A stretch of DNA of 64,000 bases, taken from assembly GCA_023362775.1 (NCBI GenBank), contig JALMGJ010000003.1, forward strand, positions 53,111,416 to 53,175,415, in the 5' to 3' direction. Source of the stretch: Charina bottae (Eukaryota; Chordata; Lepidosauria; Squamata; Charinaidae). The first letter of the stretch is position 1, and each line of letters starts with the position of its first letter. Both the position numbers and the translations under genes were made by a program. The notes under the pieces were generated by a model. That model saw nothing but the letters and a program-made list of their open reading frames with translations, was not told the DNA's origin and ran no database searches. Shown piece by piece: positions 23,883-36,311 of the stretch.

Positions 23883-24350
23883 TTATATAACTCTAGCCCA
23901 ATGCCGGGCCACACTGATGGCAGAGGTGTTTCCGGCCAATAAGTTACTCTGTGTGCGTGTCGGTCCCAAAGGGCACTGCAAAAGGTGGGTAGTTGCTTGA
24001 ATATTGCCGCATTCGCAGCAAGTGTCCTTGCCCTCAGGGAGAAACCCCAATTTTTCCATATTATCTTTAGTTCTGGCCAAACCAGTGTACAATCTGTTTA
24101 AACATCTCCAAACCGTCCACTCCTCCTCCGAACCTCTGGGCAGCTCCTCAAGCGGTTCTATCCAATTATGAAGATGTTTTGCTTGAGATTTCCATCTTTT
24201 TAATCGTTCTGTTTGAGGTGTAATAGCAATCTCCTCAGCGCAGTCTAAGAAGCTCCTTCTTGACTTCAATCTTTTTGTAGGAGGTACTCGGTTAAATAAT
24301 GGGTGTGCCAGATCATGTAACACCTTTCCATATTCCACACCTTGTGCCAC
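23883..24350 (-). pseudogene. C-terminal fragment of a non-LTR retroelement polyprotein
   Basis: A 155-residue open stretch on the - strand. It contains WRCLNRLYTGLARTKDN followed by a Cys/His cluster, CCECGNIQATTHLLQCPL (C-x-C-x(8)-H-x(4)-C counted from the second Cys), and ends AISVARHWARVI. A conserved 'LNRLRTG' helix followed by such a zinc-knuckle-like cluster is found at the C terminus of several LINE polyproteins. I cannot name the clade. No reverse transcriptase core is attached, so it is a fragment. Confidence 0.6.
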
Positions 24351-24765
24351 ACATTCAAGGCTATTATAGGTGCTAATACTGAGTTTTTAAAGTAACATCT
24401 CTTTCCCTGGAGTGGACTTCTGGTAACTTCATGGAGATGTCCATGCAGTTTTCTTGGCAACAATATGGAAGTGGCTTGCCATTACAATGAAATCTCAGTT
24501 CAATGGACTCCCATTCAACAGACATTGGATGCAAGGAACCAAATACTTGCTGAAATAATGGACAAGTCCATTGTATCCAAAGTAATCTGGATAAGGCATT
24601 TAAAACAACATTTAATTTAAATTTACTTTACTTGCAGCAATTTATACCATTTGTGTTATGATGACATGATGTCAATGATACAAATTAATGCAGATGCTGT
24701 AATTAGCATACGTTGTGTCATGATAGTTTGACACAAATGATATGAATTGCCATAATAACATAAGT

Positions 24766-25049
24766 AAAGGTAAACGTTTTCCCCTGCACAGTCATGTCCA
24801 ACTCTAGGGGGCGGTGCTCATCTCCGTTTCTTAGCCGAAGAGCCAGCGGTGTCCGAAGACGCTTCCGCAGTCATGTGGCCAGCATGACGCGTACAGAACA
24901 CTGTTACCATCCCACCGAAGTGGTACCTATTTATCTACTTGCATTTGCATGCTTTCGAATTGCTAGGTTGGCAAGATCTGGGTTGAGTGTGGGAGCTCAC
25001 TCCACCACACGGCGCTCGGGTCTTGAACCACCGACCTTCCGTTCAACAA
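24766..25049 (-). mobile_element. Sauria-SINE-like element, copy 2 (head truncated)
   Basis: Shares TGCATTTGCATGCTTTCGAA, GAAGAGCCAGCGGTGTCCGA and the other body words with the copies at 20703, 25240, 42549 and 48396. The tRNA-like head is diverged beyond GTCTTGAACCACCGACC, and the box A end is missing. Confidence 0.82.
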
Positions 25050-25116
25050 TACCTTCCCATTTAACAGATGTTGGGAAGAACAGATGCTGTTAAATGGGAC
25101 AATTGGTCTACTAAAT

Positions 25117-25594
25117 CAGGGGTATACAAACTTTTTCAAGCCGCAGAACCAATTAGTTTAAGAAAAAGAATCCCAGAACCCTGATCAAAAGGCAAAGCTC
25201 TAGTAGAACTCTGAGGTTCCATGGAACACACTATGAAAGGTAAAGGTAAAGGTTCCCCCCGCACATTTGTGCAGTCGTGTCTGACTCTAGGGGCCGGTGC
25301 TCATCTCCGTTTGTTAGCTGAAGAGCCAGCGATGTCCGAAGACGCTTCTGCGGTCATGTGGCCGACATGACGCACGTGGAACGCTGTTACCTACCCACCG
25401 AAGTGGTACCTATTTGTCTCCTTGCATTTGCATGCTTTCGAATTGCTAGGTTGGCAAGAGCTGGGGCTAGTGCGGGAGCTCACTCTGTCATGCGGGGCTA
25501 GGGATTCGAACCTCCGAACTTGCGATCTTCCGATCGACAAGCCTGGCATCTTACCTGCTGAGCCACCATGCCCCCTCCACTTTGAAAGACCCTG
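25117..25594. mobile_element. non-autonomous hAT element hosting a SINE
   Basis: The left end CAGGGGTATACAAACTTTTTC and right end TTTGAAAGACCCTG look like hAT termini with imperfect 8-bp flanks TACTAAAT and CATTAAAT. The SINE at 25240-25577 was inserted close to its right end, so the hAT is the older of the two. Confidence 0.6.
25240..25577 (-). mobile_element. Sauria-SINE-like element, copy 3 (source-locus SINE)
   Basis: Full-length SINE with head GGGGGCATGGTGGCTCAGC on the - strand and GGTTCGAATCCC as box B, flanked by CACTATGAAAG (25229-25239) and CACTTTGAAAG (25578-25588). Its right flank 25578-25816 reappears next to the same SINE at 48728-48968, which makes this locus the source of that copy. 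Confidence 0.9.
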
Positions 25595-25816
25595 CATTAA
25601 ATCAAGGTTTTACTCTTCATTTCCAACTTCCCAGTTTAACACAGCTGTAGTATCTGTGAAGTTGTCCCATCCAAATACTAAGCAGGCCCAATTCTGCTTA
25701 TGTTCTAACTCAAAGCCAGACAGATGTTGCTACCTGAGGAGACATTTTACTGAATCTTACCTAACTACTATTTGGAATATGTATATTTCACATGCACCAG
25801 TTTTCAAGGGTATGTA

Positions 25817-28800
25817 CTCTGTGCATTGCCTTGAGCTAATAATAGAGTAGAAAGATGGATCAATCAAATTAACCTATGCTAACAATTCCTTGACCAGCAG
25901 AATTTTCCATAGCTCGAGCAGAATATAACATATGGATCAAACTTTTATTGTCAAGATTCTTTATATAACTGAACACCTCTGATTTTAAAACTTCATTAAT
26001 TCTTCCAAAATCTTGAAACATACTGAAAGTATGTATAGTATTAAAACCAAGAAATTATAAAGAACACCCCACTCTTCTCTTTTATAAAAATAATACTTCC
26101 TGGTACCCAAGTTCTTAATTTTTTCTTTTGGCAATATCAGATATCTTGACACTGGTTACAACTTGATTTTTAAGGTAAATGAGGACTTGAGACAACATGC
26201 TTGTACTGTATTTTGTGGCTCTTTGTTCCAGTTTATGGTTTTGCTCAGGGCAGAATCTGCACTCAAGTTCCTTTCATGTATCAGGTGCCACAGTGGCATA
26301 TGACAAAGAATAAAGTGCAGTAGTTGCTGCATTTCATATGTGAGCATGCATGATACACATCTCAGTGAAGTCCTGGAATTGTTGTTGCTGCTGCTGCTGC
26401 TGTTATTTAAACTTGTATGCCGCCTGACTCTCAACAACCTGTAGCATTACAATTTTCCAATTCAGAATGATTTTTTAAGTCTAATAGTTATCTGAAATTA
26501 TGTGGATCAGCATATAACACAATTGGAAAAATAAGCAATCATTCTGGGCTGTTGTTTCTGAGAATTTGAGATGTCTTTAAAAAAACAGACAACCATATCT
26601 TGTTTGCTAATCCTTTTCTAATAGCATCATAAACAATTAAGCCTTCTTGTACAGATTTCTTCTTTTAGGCATAATCTTCCTTTTCATCCCTTAGAAACCT
26701 TTGTTTTCCTTCCCACAAAATACCTTCTTTGAAGCAGGTCAATAACACAATACAGTAAATGGCTTATTTGGACTGACTGTCTCAGAAATTCTGCTTATTC
26801 CTTATGCTAAGTCTGTTGCCTCAACACCTCAACCCTACCATGGTATCTAATCTAACCCACTGTGAATGTTCTCAAGCTTAGCTATCATTCTCCAACCCAC
26901 CAAACTATTTCATTCAGCTGATCTTGCAACAGTAGTTCTGTGGAAAAGACTCTCATCAGTGATTTTGACTATCTTTGGCGTATTATTGTGATAGAAACTA
27001 TGATGCTTCTCCTCTGTCTATTATTACAATTTTCAGAGCTGTTACCACAAAAGACAACATTTCTATGACAATTCTATAAGCATGTAATGTTCTACATCTT
27101 TGCGGAGGCAGCCAGGGTTAGAGCAACTAGCTGCAACTTCTTATGATATGTGGAGGTGGAATATTTTGCCTGTATGGAAGTACCTACTGGATAAAAAGTT
27201 CTCCTTTAACATTTCAGTGGACTGTATTAATTTGTCATTCTCAGAAGATATGTCATTTTACAAGCAGCCATGTGTTACATTCAAAAGCATGCAGGTCTTT
27301 GAGTATCCAGAGCTAGAACATACACTATAGTGGCTGTATTTACCTGATCTGCTTATCTGTGGTTAACTTAACCATAGTTTATTCCATGGATGTATTTTTA
27401 GGAACAGGTAACATTCTGAACCATAAATTCAGCAAACAGGTTGGGTTCACATATGTTCTGGAAACATGAAGAGTGATCAGAATCCCAACCAGGACCATAA
27501 TACTGAGAACACATACACTGCCTTGCTCACTTGGTGAATGGTGCCAGTAAAAGCTTGTTTGGAATATGACAGTAATGGACCATAGGGTAAATGCTCCTAA
27601 AATGTCATGAACTCAGTGTGGGATGTTGGTCTGTGATGTTACATCCTGATGTTGGCCCTGGCTGAATATTCTCTTATGTATACTAGGGAGTGCTGTGGGT
27701 TAATAACTCATTTTGGCCCAGAGGAGCACATGCAGTTTGAAAGAGCTGTAGTTGCAGAATGGAGTGTTGTTAGCAGTCTTGACGGACTGTTCATAAAGAA
27801 TAGTTGTGTTTGGCCTTGTGTGTTGTTTCAATTCTTTCCACTACAACACAGCACATTTGTAGATATGACTTGGCAATGCAGTTGTTTACTACTTCCTGAT
27901 TGTTCTAGTGTCTCCATGTAACCACAAAAAAGAGCAAATGGGTAATTTTCTCTTCCTATTGTTTCGTTATTCTTTACTAGGAATAATAAAATAATAGGAA
28001 CAGAAAATTCCCTATTTTGGAGCCTGACTGTGGCGGGGATGATAGAGGAGTTCTGCAACTCTCTTCTTCTGACCCAGACAAGAGAAATCATTCTGTTGCT
28101 GTTTCTTTAATTGTCATGTTTTTTTTTCTTTTAATCGTTGTTGCCACCATGAATTATCTGTCAGAAAGCAGCTTGAGAATATTGGGAAATATGTCTGATA
28201 GCATTCTGCTTTGAGTAACAGGATGCTCAGACACGATGTTGCTTAAAAACATCTGCCTGCCTCATGCCTTTTTCTCCTGTTGATCCCTCTCAAGCACATG
28301 TCGAGCCAAGAAATCATATTTTTTGGAACAAAATTTTTCTTACTTGGGCATTCTGCTGAGTTCTCACTTTTGTCTGCCCTCCCACCCGCACCCCCCTGGC
28401 CAATATTTTTACTCACCTTTCCTCAATATTGTTTGAGTCGCATTATTCCCAATCAGCTCCACAGATTATAGACCAAAATGGCCTTCTCCAATCCAGAACC
28501 TTAAGATAAATTGCTTCGACGGCTCCTTCCAGGAATCACAGTCTCAGCATTTCTGGAAGGAAAGGCTGTCTGATTCCTGTGGTCTGCAACAGAACACAAT
28601 AGAAAGATCAGCTGTCATTTTTGGGCTTCAGTACCTTCTGGAGTTCTGCCCCCCTTCAGTATTCAATATAGTGATTAAATGGGCCAATCAGAAGGACTAA
28701 TATTAAGTTCTACTGGCTGTGGATTTGGAACCTGGATCAATTCCAAATGCTGACTAGGACTAGCCAGGGTATCTCAGGAATCCTTGTTTCCTGTTGAGCC

Positions 28801-29038
28801 TGCTGAAGAATTTTATCATCTTTTTAAGTCCCTTTGATTCTCCCATCTGACAGATGCTCAGTTGTATGGGGTGCGGGGGAGAGGAAAAAAGACTTTTCCC
28901 CCTCATGGCATGCAGATTCTGGAATACTCACTTCAGAATAAGCTGTGCACGTAGAGTGTATACCTTGTTTTATATATACAGTATACAGCCAAAACTCGCT
29001 TTGATTGCAGCAGGGTAGGAGTTTGTTGAATAAGGAAG
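25817..29038. other. intergenic stretch without a supported gene
   Basis: Unique-looking AT-rich sequence. A short (CTG)n tract lies at 26385-26403 beside what may be an old CR1/L2 tail (26404-26450). The open frames at 27100 and 27649 have no flanking splice signals and no recognisable domain. Confidence 0.45.
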
Positions 29039-29066
29039 TTAATTAATTAATTAATTAATTAATTAA
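29039..29066. repeat. (TTAA)n microsatellite
   Basis: About seven tetranucleotide units in a row. Confidence 0.9.
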
Positions 29067-29861
29067 ATTAAAGCAGCCATGTTGTTTTTCAGATTGGTGC
29101 AAGCCTCAAATAAGATGCCACTGCTTTCATGAGTCAACTCATGAAAGTGTCTCTTAAAGCAGCTTTTTTTCAGATTTGCACAGAAGCTGGAAAAAAGAAC
29201 AGCTGCTTTAATGAATAGCAAAGAAAGAAGCACTTCTTTTTAATCATTTTTGAAAGTATAGCCCTACTTCAGCTCTACTACTAATTTAGTATTGGTAATA
29301 TTTAGTATGAAATTTTTGAAGTTTTTTTAAAATTTTGTTAGCTGCCTCGAACGCCCATCTGAGCAAAAATGTAGGTTTTTAATCAAAGAAATAAATATAT
29401 GAAGAGATCAATTTACACTGAACAATTCTGGTTAAAGTTTATGCTGTTTTGTCTAATGTCAGTTTATCCTTTGTATTGTTTTGCTAGATGTTTTTTATCT
29501 TGAGATTCTGCAAAATAGCATTTTGCCTCCAAAGGGAGGATATAGATTTTAATATAAAATCAAAGAAGGGCAAATGCACACACTCTTCTTCCTGAGGAAA
29601 TCACGCACACAGTCACTTTTAAAATACTCCATCTTTAATTTGCTTGAAGTGCACTGGTTGGGAAATTAATGTGTGGTCTTTTTATGGCAAAATAAATACT
29701 CGAGCTGCACTTCACTTATACACTTACAAGTACGCACTTATTAAAATCTCTGTTGAGAAAAGACATATAATGTGAAGAAACCCCTCATGTGAGTGCTTTA
29801 CACTTGATTAGTCACTAGAACGTAAGGAGAGAGACTAGCTGGGTTGGGCACAACTTTCTGT

Positions 29862-30250
29862 GTTAAACGGCAGCTATCCCAATGCCTCCAAGAGGTTTAC
29901 AAGGAGGTGATGGAGATCACCCTCTTCCATTGTTTCTGTAATGGTATGTGGGAATGACCAGGAAGAAGAGCTGCAGCCAGGGCAATGATCAGACAAGAGA
30001 TATCCCAGCCCACAGAAGGAATGGGGGTGGAGAAAGCATCTCAGAAGGGACCCTCCCCAGTTCTCTGGAAAGTAAAAGTAAAGGAGGGGAGAAATGCTTT
30101 CAGACTTGCAAGATGCTGTTACTATATAACCTTACAATAAAAGTAGTGTTAGTACCCATGGTTTGTGCTTCTTGTCTGGACTACCTCGAAGGGTTGACAG
30201 TTTCCTCCCAACAACTGGTTTCTAAGGCCTGTTGCCTTTGATTCCAGAAG
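29862..30250 (+). mobile_element. candidate LTR-like sequence
   Basis: A TATA-like word (CTATATAACC, near 30123) is followed 15 bp later by AATAAAAG and a T/G/C-rich downstream stretch, the order expected at an LTR R region. No target duplication or coding interior was found. Confidence 0.25.
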
Positions 30251-30438
30251 TACAATATGGTCGTCAAGACTAGAGCTCCAAATGCCATATTCTCCATGAA
30301 AGCTGGTAGTCCTCTTTCAAAACTGACAGCCCTTGCCCCATTATTTAGGTTGCCTGTTCTGCACTTTTCTGGTTTGTCCCCCCATGCACTGTATTCTACA
30401 AACTGATTTCTTCTTAGTGCTAATAATGTGATCTAGTG

Positions 30439-30536
30439 TAGGGGTCCCCAACCTTAGCAACTTGAAGATGTCTGGCTGGGGAATTCTGGGAGTTGAAGTC
30501 CACACATCTTCAAGTTGCTAAGGTTGAGGAACACTG
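30439..30536. mobile_element. 98-bp hAT MITE, family G (copy 1)
   Basis: Left end TAGGGGTCCCCAACCTTAGC and right end GCTAAGGTTGAGGAACACTG, with perfect 8-bp flanks ATCTAGTG (30431-30438 and 30537-30544). The internal ATTCTGGGAGTTGAAGTCCA is shared with the element at 58804. Confidence 0.9.
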
Positions 30537-30741
30537 ATCTAGTGGACTATAATCTCCACGTAAAAGAGCATAGCCAAGTGGCAAAGCATACAAGTTCTGC
30601 TTTTCTCCTTTTTAGATGATTTGGCTGTTGCAAAAATGAAAGGAAGTTTAAACATGAAACTCAAGGAGTAAAAAGGTAGGTTGGCAGGAAATCGCTTTGC
30701 TACTTACTATTCATCATTTTTTCTCCAGCAAAGGAGATCGT

Positions 30742-31140
30742 TACCTTGTCGTGGTGCTGGAGCTTGAGCACCTCAATGAAACCATGAGCTAAACCGTGAA
30801 GGGACACCCAAGACGGGAAGGTCGTGGCAGAGAGGTCAGACTAAATACGATCCCTGGGGAAGGTAATGGCAACCCACCCCAGTATTCTTGCCGTGAAAAC
30901 TAAATGGATCAGTACAACCAGAGATATGTCGGTATACCATCGGAAGATGGGACTCCCAGGTCGGAAGATGGTCAAAATGCTACTGGGGAGGAACAGAGGA
31001 TAAGTTCAACTAGCCCCAGATGTGATGACGCAGCTAGCTCAAAGCCGAAAGGACGGCTAGCGGCCGACGGTGCTGGTGGTGAACGACAAATCCAATGTTC
31101 TAAAGATCAACACACCATAGGAACCTGGAATGTAAGAGAT
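30742..31140 (+). mobile_element. Bov-B (RTE) LINE 5' fragment
   Basis: Begins with GGAGATCGTTACCTTGTCG and continues through a 5' UTR-like stretch into an open frame (from 30904). The frame reaches IGTWNVRDAEN at its end; TWNVR is the start of the apurinic endonuclease-like domain of RTE LINEs. The rest of the LINE is missing. A separate 3' part of the same LINE type is at 55225. Confidence 0.75.
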
Positions 31141-31173
31141 GCAGAAAACATTTTCGAAAACTATTTCTCCTAA

Positions 31174-32667
31174 TACAGCGTGCTCTTTCCCCAATATGTG
31201 CATGTTGTGCTTAGCGCTTAATTTTCAAATTGGGTCACAACATTTGGAAGACGCTCTCCACTTGTCCTAGAGTCCTAAGAAATCCAGATTGGATAAGTTT
31301 GCAATTCCTAGATTTTTCCAAGAATTATGATGTATATTCCTCAGGTGAGGCACATGCCAAATGGTCTACAACTGCACGACTACCCCCCGTTGTTCCAAAT
31401 GGTTTAGCTACCAAAGTTCCAATGAACTTCACTCAACAGTTTTGCTCCGTCTCATAATGTCTTCTGTTAAGCAGTGTTTTTTTGCTCGGCCTTTCATAAA
31501 AAGACTAGTCAATAGTTTTATAGATATCTCTTGCAGTATTTGCAGAACTGAAGGTTAAGGAATGGATGAGGAATATAAGGTTAACATTAGGTTTGTATGT
31601 ATTAGGATTCTAAAACGAGCAAAAGGACTTATTTTTTATGATCAGGTAAACTTTCTTTCATTTTGTTTATGAGCCTGCTCATTTTCCAGTACTTATTTGA
31701 TAGCCTGTCTCCTCAAACGTTTGCTGCTGGTAGCTTGGAAGTTAGGGAAGCATTTATTATTTGTTAGGATGGAGAATTCCCTCTCAGGGGATGCACAAAG
31801 CTGCTGGACGTGGGACCATAGTAACTAGCTCAGCCCCTGGAGAGGGACTCTCCTGCTGTGGGAATGCAGCCCCCCCCCCTCCGATCTGGAGCTGAATCAA
31901 GTCAGTGACACCTCTGACCTCGGAAACGTCTGAGTCGCTTCCCTTTGTATGTGGGGGAGGGGTGGCACGGGATCCGTTGCTCTGGGCCGAGCAGCAAAAC
32001 CAGGACGAAGAGCCAGGCAGGGAGGAGGAATGCAGAAAGGGTAGGAAGGAAGCCAGACACCGTGCCAAGACATTTCCACTGCCAAGGCCTTCAAAACAAA
32101 GCCATTACATTTTCGGGGCAGGCCTGCAAGCAATGGCCCCTTGGAAAGCATGCTGCGAAGAGAAGAGATTACACCACGGGGAGGGGGAGATTCAACCCAG
32201 GACCTCTGGCGTGCCCTAGGAACTATTGCTGTTGAAGGCAAAGATTTGTTTTAAATTTAAGTATTGTTTCCACCCCATAAACCTGCTACTAGAGCTTGAA
32301 GGCCATTCCTTCTGACTTTGACTGGTCCTCTGGGCTAGGGAGTTTCAACCTGATGGGTTAATTCACTCATCCACCCAGTTGAGATATTCTCATCTTGTTA
32401 CTCTCATACCTCTTGCTGTTGGAATTTTTGAGTCACTTGTAAGAATAAAAACGATAGCAAAATTTCCTCAGGGAACCTGGCCTCCATACTTTCCAGTGAG
32501 CCAAGAAGTCAAAACAACTCAGCAGTGCTTCCTCTTTGTACATATGCTCGGTGCTGCCAACATTGAGCCTGGGCTCCTCTCTAACCCCTCCCTGCATCCC
32601 CCGGGGGTTTGTAGGCTGTTCCAAAGGCTATAACAACACCCTGTCTCTCTCTAAGAGGAGATATAAG
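31174..32667. other. intergenic stretch, GC-richer block at 31780-32240
   Basis: No gene is supported. The 31780-32240 block has long overlapping open frames on both strands with low-complexity, CpG-containing sequence. It could be a decayed LTR or another repeat, but I found no termini. Confidence 0.4.
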
Positions 32668-33628
32668 TAGGCTTATATCTCATATGTACCGTTTTCAACA
32701 AGACAGTACCGTTTTTTTCACATTTCCTGACCGTCCCGTCGTTTTAATATAAATGTCAATTTTGTCCCGTTTTTTTAAAAAACCATGTCACTGGTGATGT
32801 CAGAATGGAGCCTGACTCAGAGTTGAGGGAGGGGGAGCTCGGCAGCAACGGTTGGAAAACTGCAACAGAGTTTAATTCGGCGGGAAACCTGCAGCAGGAA
32901 AACCAGGAGCAGCTGATTGGCGGTGATCAAAAGGTGGAGCCGCTACCGCCTGTCAGCACCAGGGAAAAAAGGGCAACAAGACGCGCCAAATGGAAAGTGA
33001 ACTGGTTGGTTCCTATCCAAAAACGGTGGGAAGAAAAGAATTTAAAAGGACGTCCAAAGGAGGAGCGGGTTGTCGGGGACAACCGTTCACCTCCTGCTTC
33101 AAGCCTCATCTCTTGCCTCCTTGCCTGCAGAACTCGAACGTGAAGGCGCCATAGAACCTCTTCCCTCCTCTGCTGTACCCAGCCTTCCTGCGCCTTCTCT
33201 ACCTGTCGCCGATTCTGACCCTGCCTCACCGATCCAGCCAGCCGCCACACTCCACCTTCCTGTGACTTCCCTGCCTTGCCGATTCCACCCGCCTTCCGAC
33301 TCCGTCGCCCTGCGCTTCCTCCACCGTCTGTCGCCTTGCCAAACTGAATCCTGCCATGCTGTTCCTTCAAGCCAACCACCCGGAACCCTCTGTGTCGTGC
33401 TGCTCAATATGTTCATGTAATAAAACTTTTTCAATTTAATGAAAACAAAAATATTTTTATATATACAGTAATCTGTTTAAGGACCAGCAAATGGATCTTA
33501 AAAACTCTTTAAAACTTTTTTTATCGTCTTACTTTTTCATGAATACGGAATATTACATAAGTTTAACCCCGTCCCATTTTTGCCATCCCAATGTCCTGTT
33601 TTTGTCTCAAGGAAATATGGTCAGCCTA
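32668..33628. mobile_element. non-autonomous hAT element, family B, copy 2 (long form)
   Basis: The right end ATATGGTCAGCCTA and a diverged left end TAGGCT are flanked by a perfect 8-bp duplication GATATAAG (32660-32667 and 33629-33636). Subterminal ATTTTGTCCCGTTTTTTT and GGAATATTACATAAG are shared with the copy at 2696. The interior holds an open stretch from 32805 (MEPDSELREGEL, later PLPPVSTREKRATRR) that aligns with the - strand stretch of copy 1. AATAAAAC at 33420-33427 could be its polyadenylation signal. No complete transposase is present. Confidence 0.85.
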
Positions 33629-33639
33629 GATATAAGAGC

Positions 33640-34495
33640 TGAAGTACGGTAGTCTTCGCTTAACATCCATTTGTTCAGCCACCGTTCAAAGTTACAACAG
33701 CGTTGAATGAAGGGACTTATGACTGGTCCTTGAAGTCCCAGCCATTGCAGCGCCCCCACACTCACATGAACAAAATTCGGACCCACTCGGCCCAGCCAGA
33801 TTTACAACCGCCTCTTGGCCACCCACCTACCCGCTGCCGCCAGCTGCCCCTGCCGCCCGGCCCTGCCCCACCACCACTGTGCCCACCACACCGTGTGCCA
33901 CTACTATACCAGCCAGGGCCTTCTTTTGCACTGGTGCAGACAGGACCATCTTTCACGCGCCAAGTTTCTTTTGCAAAAGAAGGCCCTGGGCGAGGTGTGA
34001 ATGGAGGCCCTGGCTGGCGCACTAATGGAGGCCCTGGGTGGGGCGCAAAAGAAGCCCCGGCTGCACCGGCGCAAAAGAAGGCAGTGCAAAAGAAGGCAGC
34101 ACAAAAGAAGGCCCCAGCCAGTAGAGTAGTGGCACGCGGTGTGGGGTCACAGCAGCGGGTGGGGCTGGGTGGTGGGGGCAGCTGGTGGCAGTGGGTAGGT
34201 GGGTGGCCAAAAGGGCAGAGATGAGGGAGAGATAGGCAGGTGGGGGGAGTTGAAGAGGAGAAAGAGGAGGCAGGCCCTTACCTTTCCAAGGCTTGGGCTG
34301 GGAGGGACCAAGCCAGGAATGGCTTGGATTGGGGTGGGTCCTCGCCTTACACAGTGGGATCTGGATAACGACAGCAACCAGGACTACCGGGATTGCTGTC
34401 ACTAAGCGATGTGGTCATGTGACATCGTGCTTTACGACCACATCACTTAACAACGGAAATTCAGGTCCCAATAACCGTCATTAACCAAGGACTAT
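33640..34495. mobile_element. DNA-transposon-like element (TAGTCTTCGCTTAAC / TTAACCAAGGACTA ends)
   Basis: The left end GGTAGTCTTCGCTTAACA and right end TCATTAACCAAGGACTATC are imperfect inverted repeats, with CCGTTCAAAGTTACAACAGC inside the left end. These words recur in a repeat common in squamates. The interior (33740-34330) is GC-rich, with internal repeats of GGAGGCCCTGG and AAAAGAAGGC that create long spurious frames. No clean target duplication was found. Confidence 0.6.
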
Positions 34496-34683
34496 CTTAT
34501 AAGAAATGAACGAAGAAAGCAACACGCTTGCCTTTCCTCTCTCTCTTTTTCCTTGAAACACCAAAACTACTTTACGAGCCACTTCATACACAAATCCATT
34601 ATGCATCAGCATTTATAGTTGCAACCATGCACTAAGAATGTTATACTGAGATAGGTGTAACAGATCCTTTGCAAAATGAATAT

Positions 34684-35199
34684 TGTTGGCAGGCTACTCA
34701 CCCACCCTGTGGAATTCTGCAACAAGCAATGTACACTTGAGAATGTTGGAGCTGATTGTGGGGATCAGGCCTTCCCAGGATATGGAGAGTTCACACTCTG
34801 AGAAAGTGGGATATGGTTGTCAGAAACTGCCGGCTCAGCCAGCTTGCAGGTATAGAATGATCCCTGTAAGGAGCATAAATAAAAAAGCAGAGTTCCTTCT
34901 GAGCAAAGGACTACACGTGAGTTTGACTGTACCCTTGAGCAGGAACCTTGCAAAAGCCTGACTCACACAATTAGCCTCTGGCCCTGCTACAGTCAAGAGT
35001 TATCCTTGTTTGCTGAAAGCTGGGTTCTCGTCTGATCCTGAACTCTGCCACTGGACTCTGACCTTGTTGGATGGTTCATCTCCTGCTTGTATGACCCTTG
35101 GCCGGGCTTCTGACCCTGCTATGAGTTGCAAGTTTTCTGCATGATTGACTTGGGTGTAGGAGTGCTTGCTCAACAGCCTAGTCATGCTCTAGGGAGGAC
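34684..35199 (+). mobile_element. candidate LTR-like sequence
   Basis: Starts TGTTGGCAGG, contains ATAAATAAAAAAGCAGAG (polyadenylation/TATA-like, near 34880) and a pyrimidine-rich CTGAACTCTGCCACTGGACT region, and could end at GGGAGGACA. This resembles a Gypsy-type LTR, but no duplication or coding interior was found. Confidence 0.3.
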
Positions 35200-36040
35200 A
35201 AGTACAGACCCCTTCTCCTGCAATCTTTCCATACGGTGTCTATCTGCTGAGCATAATACATTGTTCTTACTCTCAGTCTAGATACTGTCATCTCACTGCT
35301 TTTCTTGCTAGAAAATTGTTGCATCTATGCTCTTAGAATATCTAACAACAGTTGCTGGGAAACAGACTTTCTTGTGTCAACCATTTTAACAATCAACTAT
35401 ATTTACTCTGAGGACTTCTATCATGAACTGACCATCCAGTGAGTGACCGTAACATCACCACCGCATGTACCTCAGGAGCCTTCTTTAGCTGATTTCTACC
35501 ACATGTACCGCTTAGGACACATTATCTCTTAAAAGACATTCTATAATTATTTCATATTTTCTCCCAAAATGGATTTTCTCCAGAAAGTTGATGGAAGGAA
35601 TGCTGGGGGTGGGGTGGGTGGGAGGGTGGGTTATAAAGAGAAGGGGCATCTCCTAGACTCTTGATCAAATTCTGTAAATTGTACCATGAAAACCTCAACT
35701 GGAACCATCCCTGGAGAGTTTTTCAAGCATTATACAGAAGTTATGCATTCCAATGCTCAAGCAAATGCCTTTTCTTTTAAATATCATATATTAATATGCC
35801 ATGCAGGGTGAATATTTGGTTACCCTCGTCTTCTTGCCGTTACATGTGAACAGACATATTGCTTTCTGGGTGAACAACCATTGAGATAATGAACTTACTT
35901 TTCCAGGGCAAAGGACTATATTATTTACAAAAGCTCCCATGCTATGAAAGCAGGAAGACAAAGTAATAGGGAAATAATAGCATATTATAAACAGATACTG
36001 TGGAATAAAGAAATATCATTCTGTGTTGATAGCACTGAAA
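35200..36040. other. intergenic stretch without a supported gene
   Basis: No gene or clear repeat was recognised. Confidence 0.45.
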
Positions 36041-36049
36041 CTACTTAGG

Positions 36050-36302
36050 TTTTAGTATGTATGTATGTATGTATGTATGTATCCTTCGAGTCAGTGTTGA
36101 CTCCTGGCGACTGCTTGGACCAGTCCCTGCAGTTTTCTTGGCAAGATTTCAGAAGTGGTTTGCCATTGCCTGCTTCCTAGGGCTGAGAGAGAGTGACTGG
36201 CCCAAGGTCACCCAGCTGGCTTTGTGCCTAAGGCAGGACTAGAACTCATGGTCTCCTGGTTTCTAGCCTGATACCATAACCACTACACCAAACTGGCTCT
36301 CT
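36050..36302 (-). mobile_element. full-length tRNA-derived CORE-type SINE
   Basis: Flanked by CTACTTAGG (36041-36049 and 36303-36311). On the - strand the head AGAGCCAGTTTGGTGTAGTG carries box A, and GAGTTCTAGTCCTGCC is box B-like. A CORE-type body (GTGACCTTGGGCCAGTCACT) follows, then AATGGCAAACCACTTCTGAA and a GAGTCAACACTGACTCGAAG end like RTE-mobilised SINEs. It finishes in a (CATA)n tail at 36053-36082. Confidence 0.85.
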
Positions 36303-36311
36303 CTACTTAGG

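Noticed and set aside
25500..25576. tRNA genes at the heads of the SINEs (box A and box B present)
   Set aside because: The cloverleaf stems do not form well, and each head is fused to a SINE body with target duplications.
30904..31173. Independent host gene of 89 codons
   Set aside because: The end TWNVR and the flanking 5' UTR identify it as the 5' part of a Bov-B LINE.
33703..34405. Long Pro/Gly/Lys-rich frames in 33.7-34.4 kb
   Set aside because: They fall in the repetitive GC-rich interior of a DNA-transposon-like element and have low-complexity composition on both strands.
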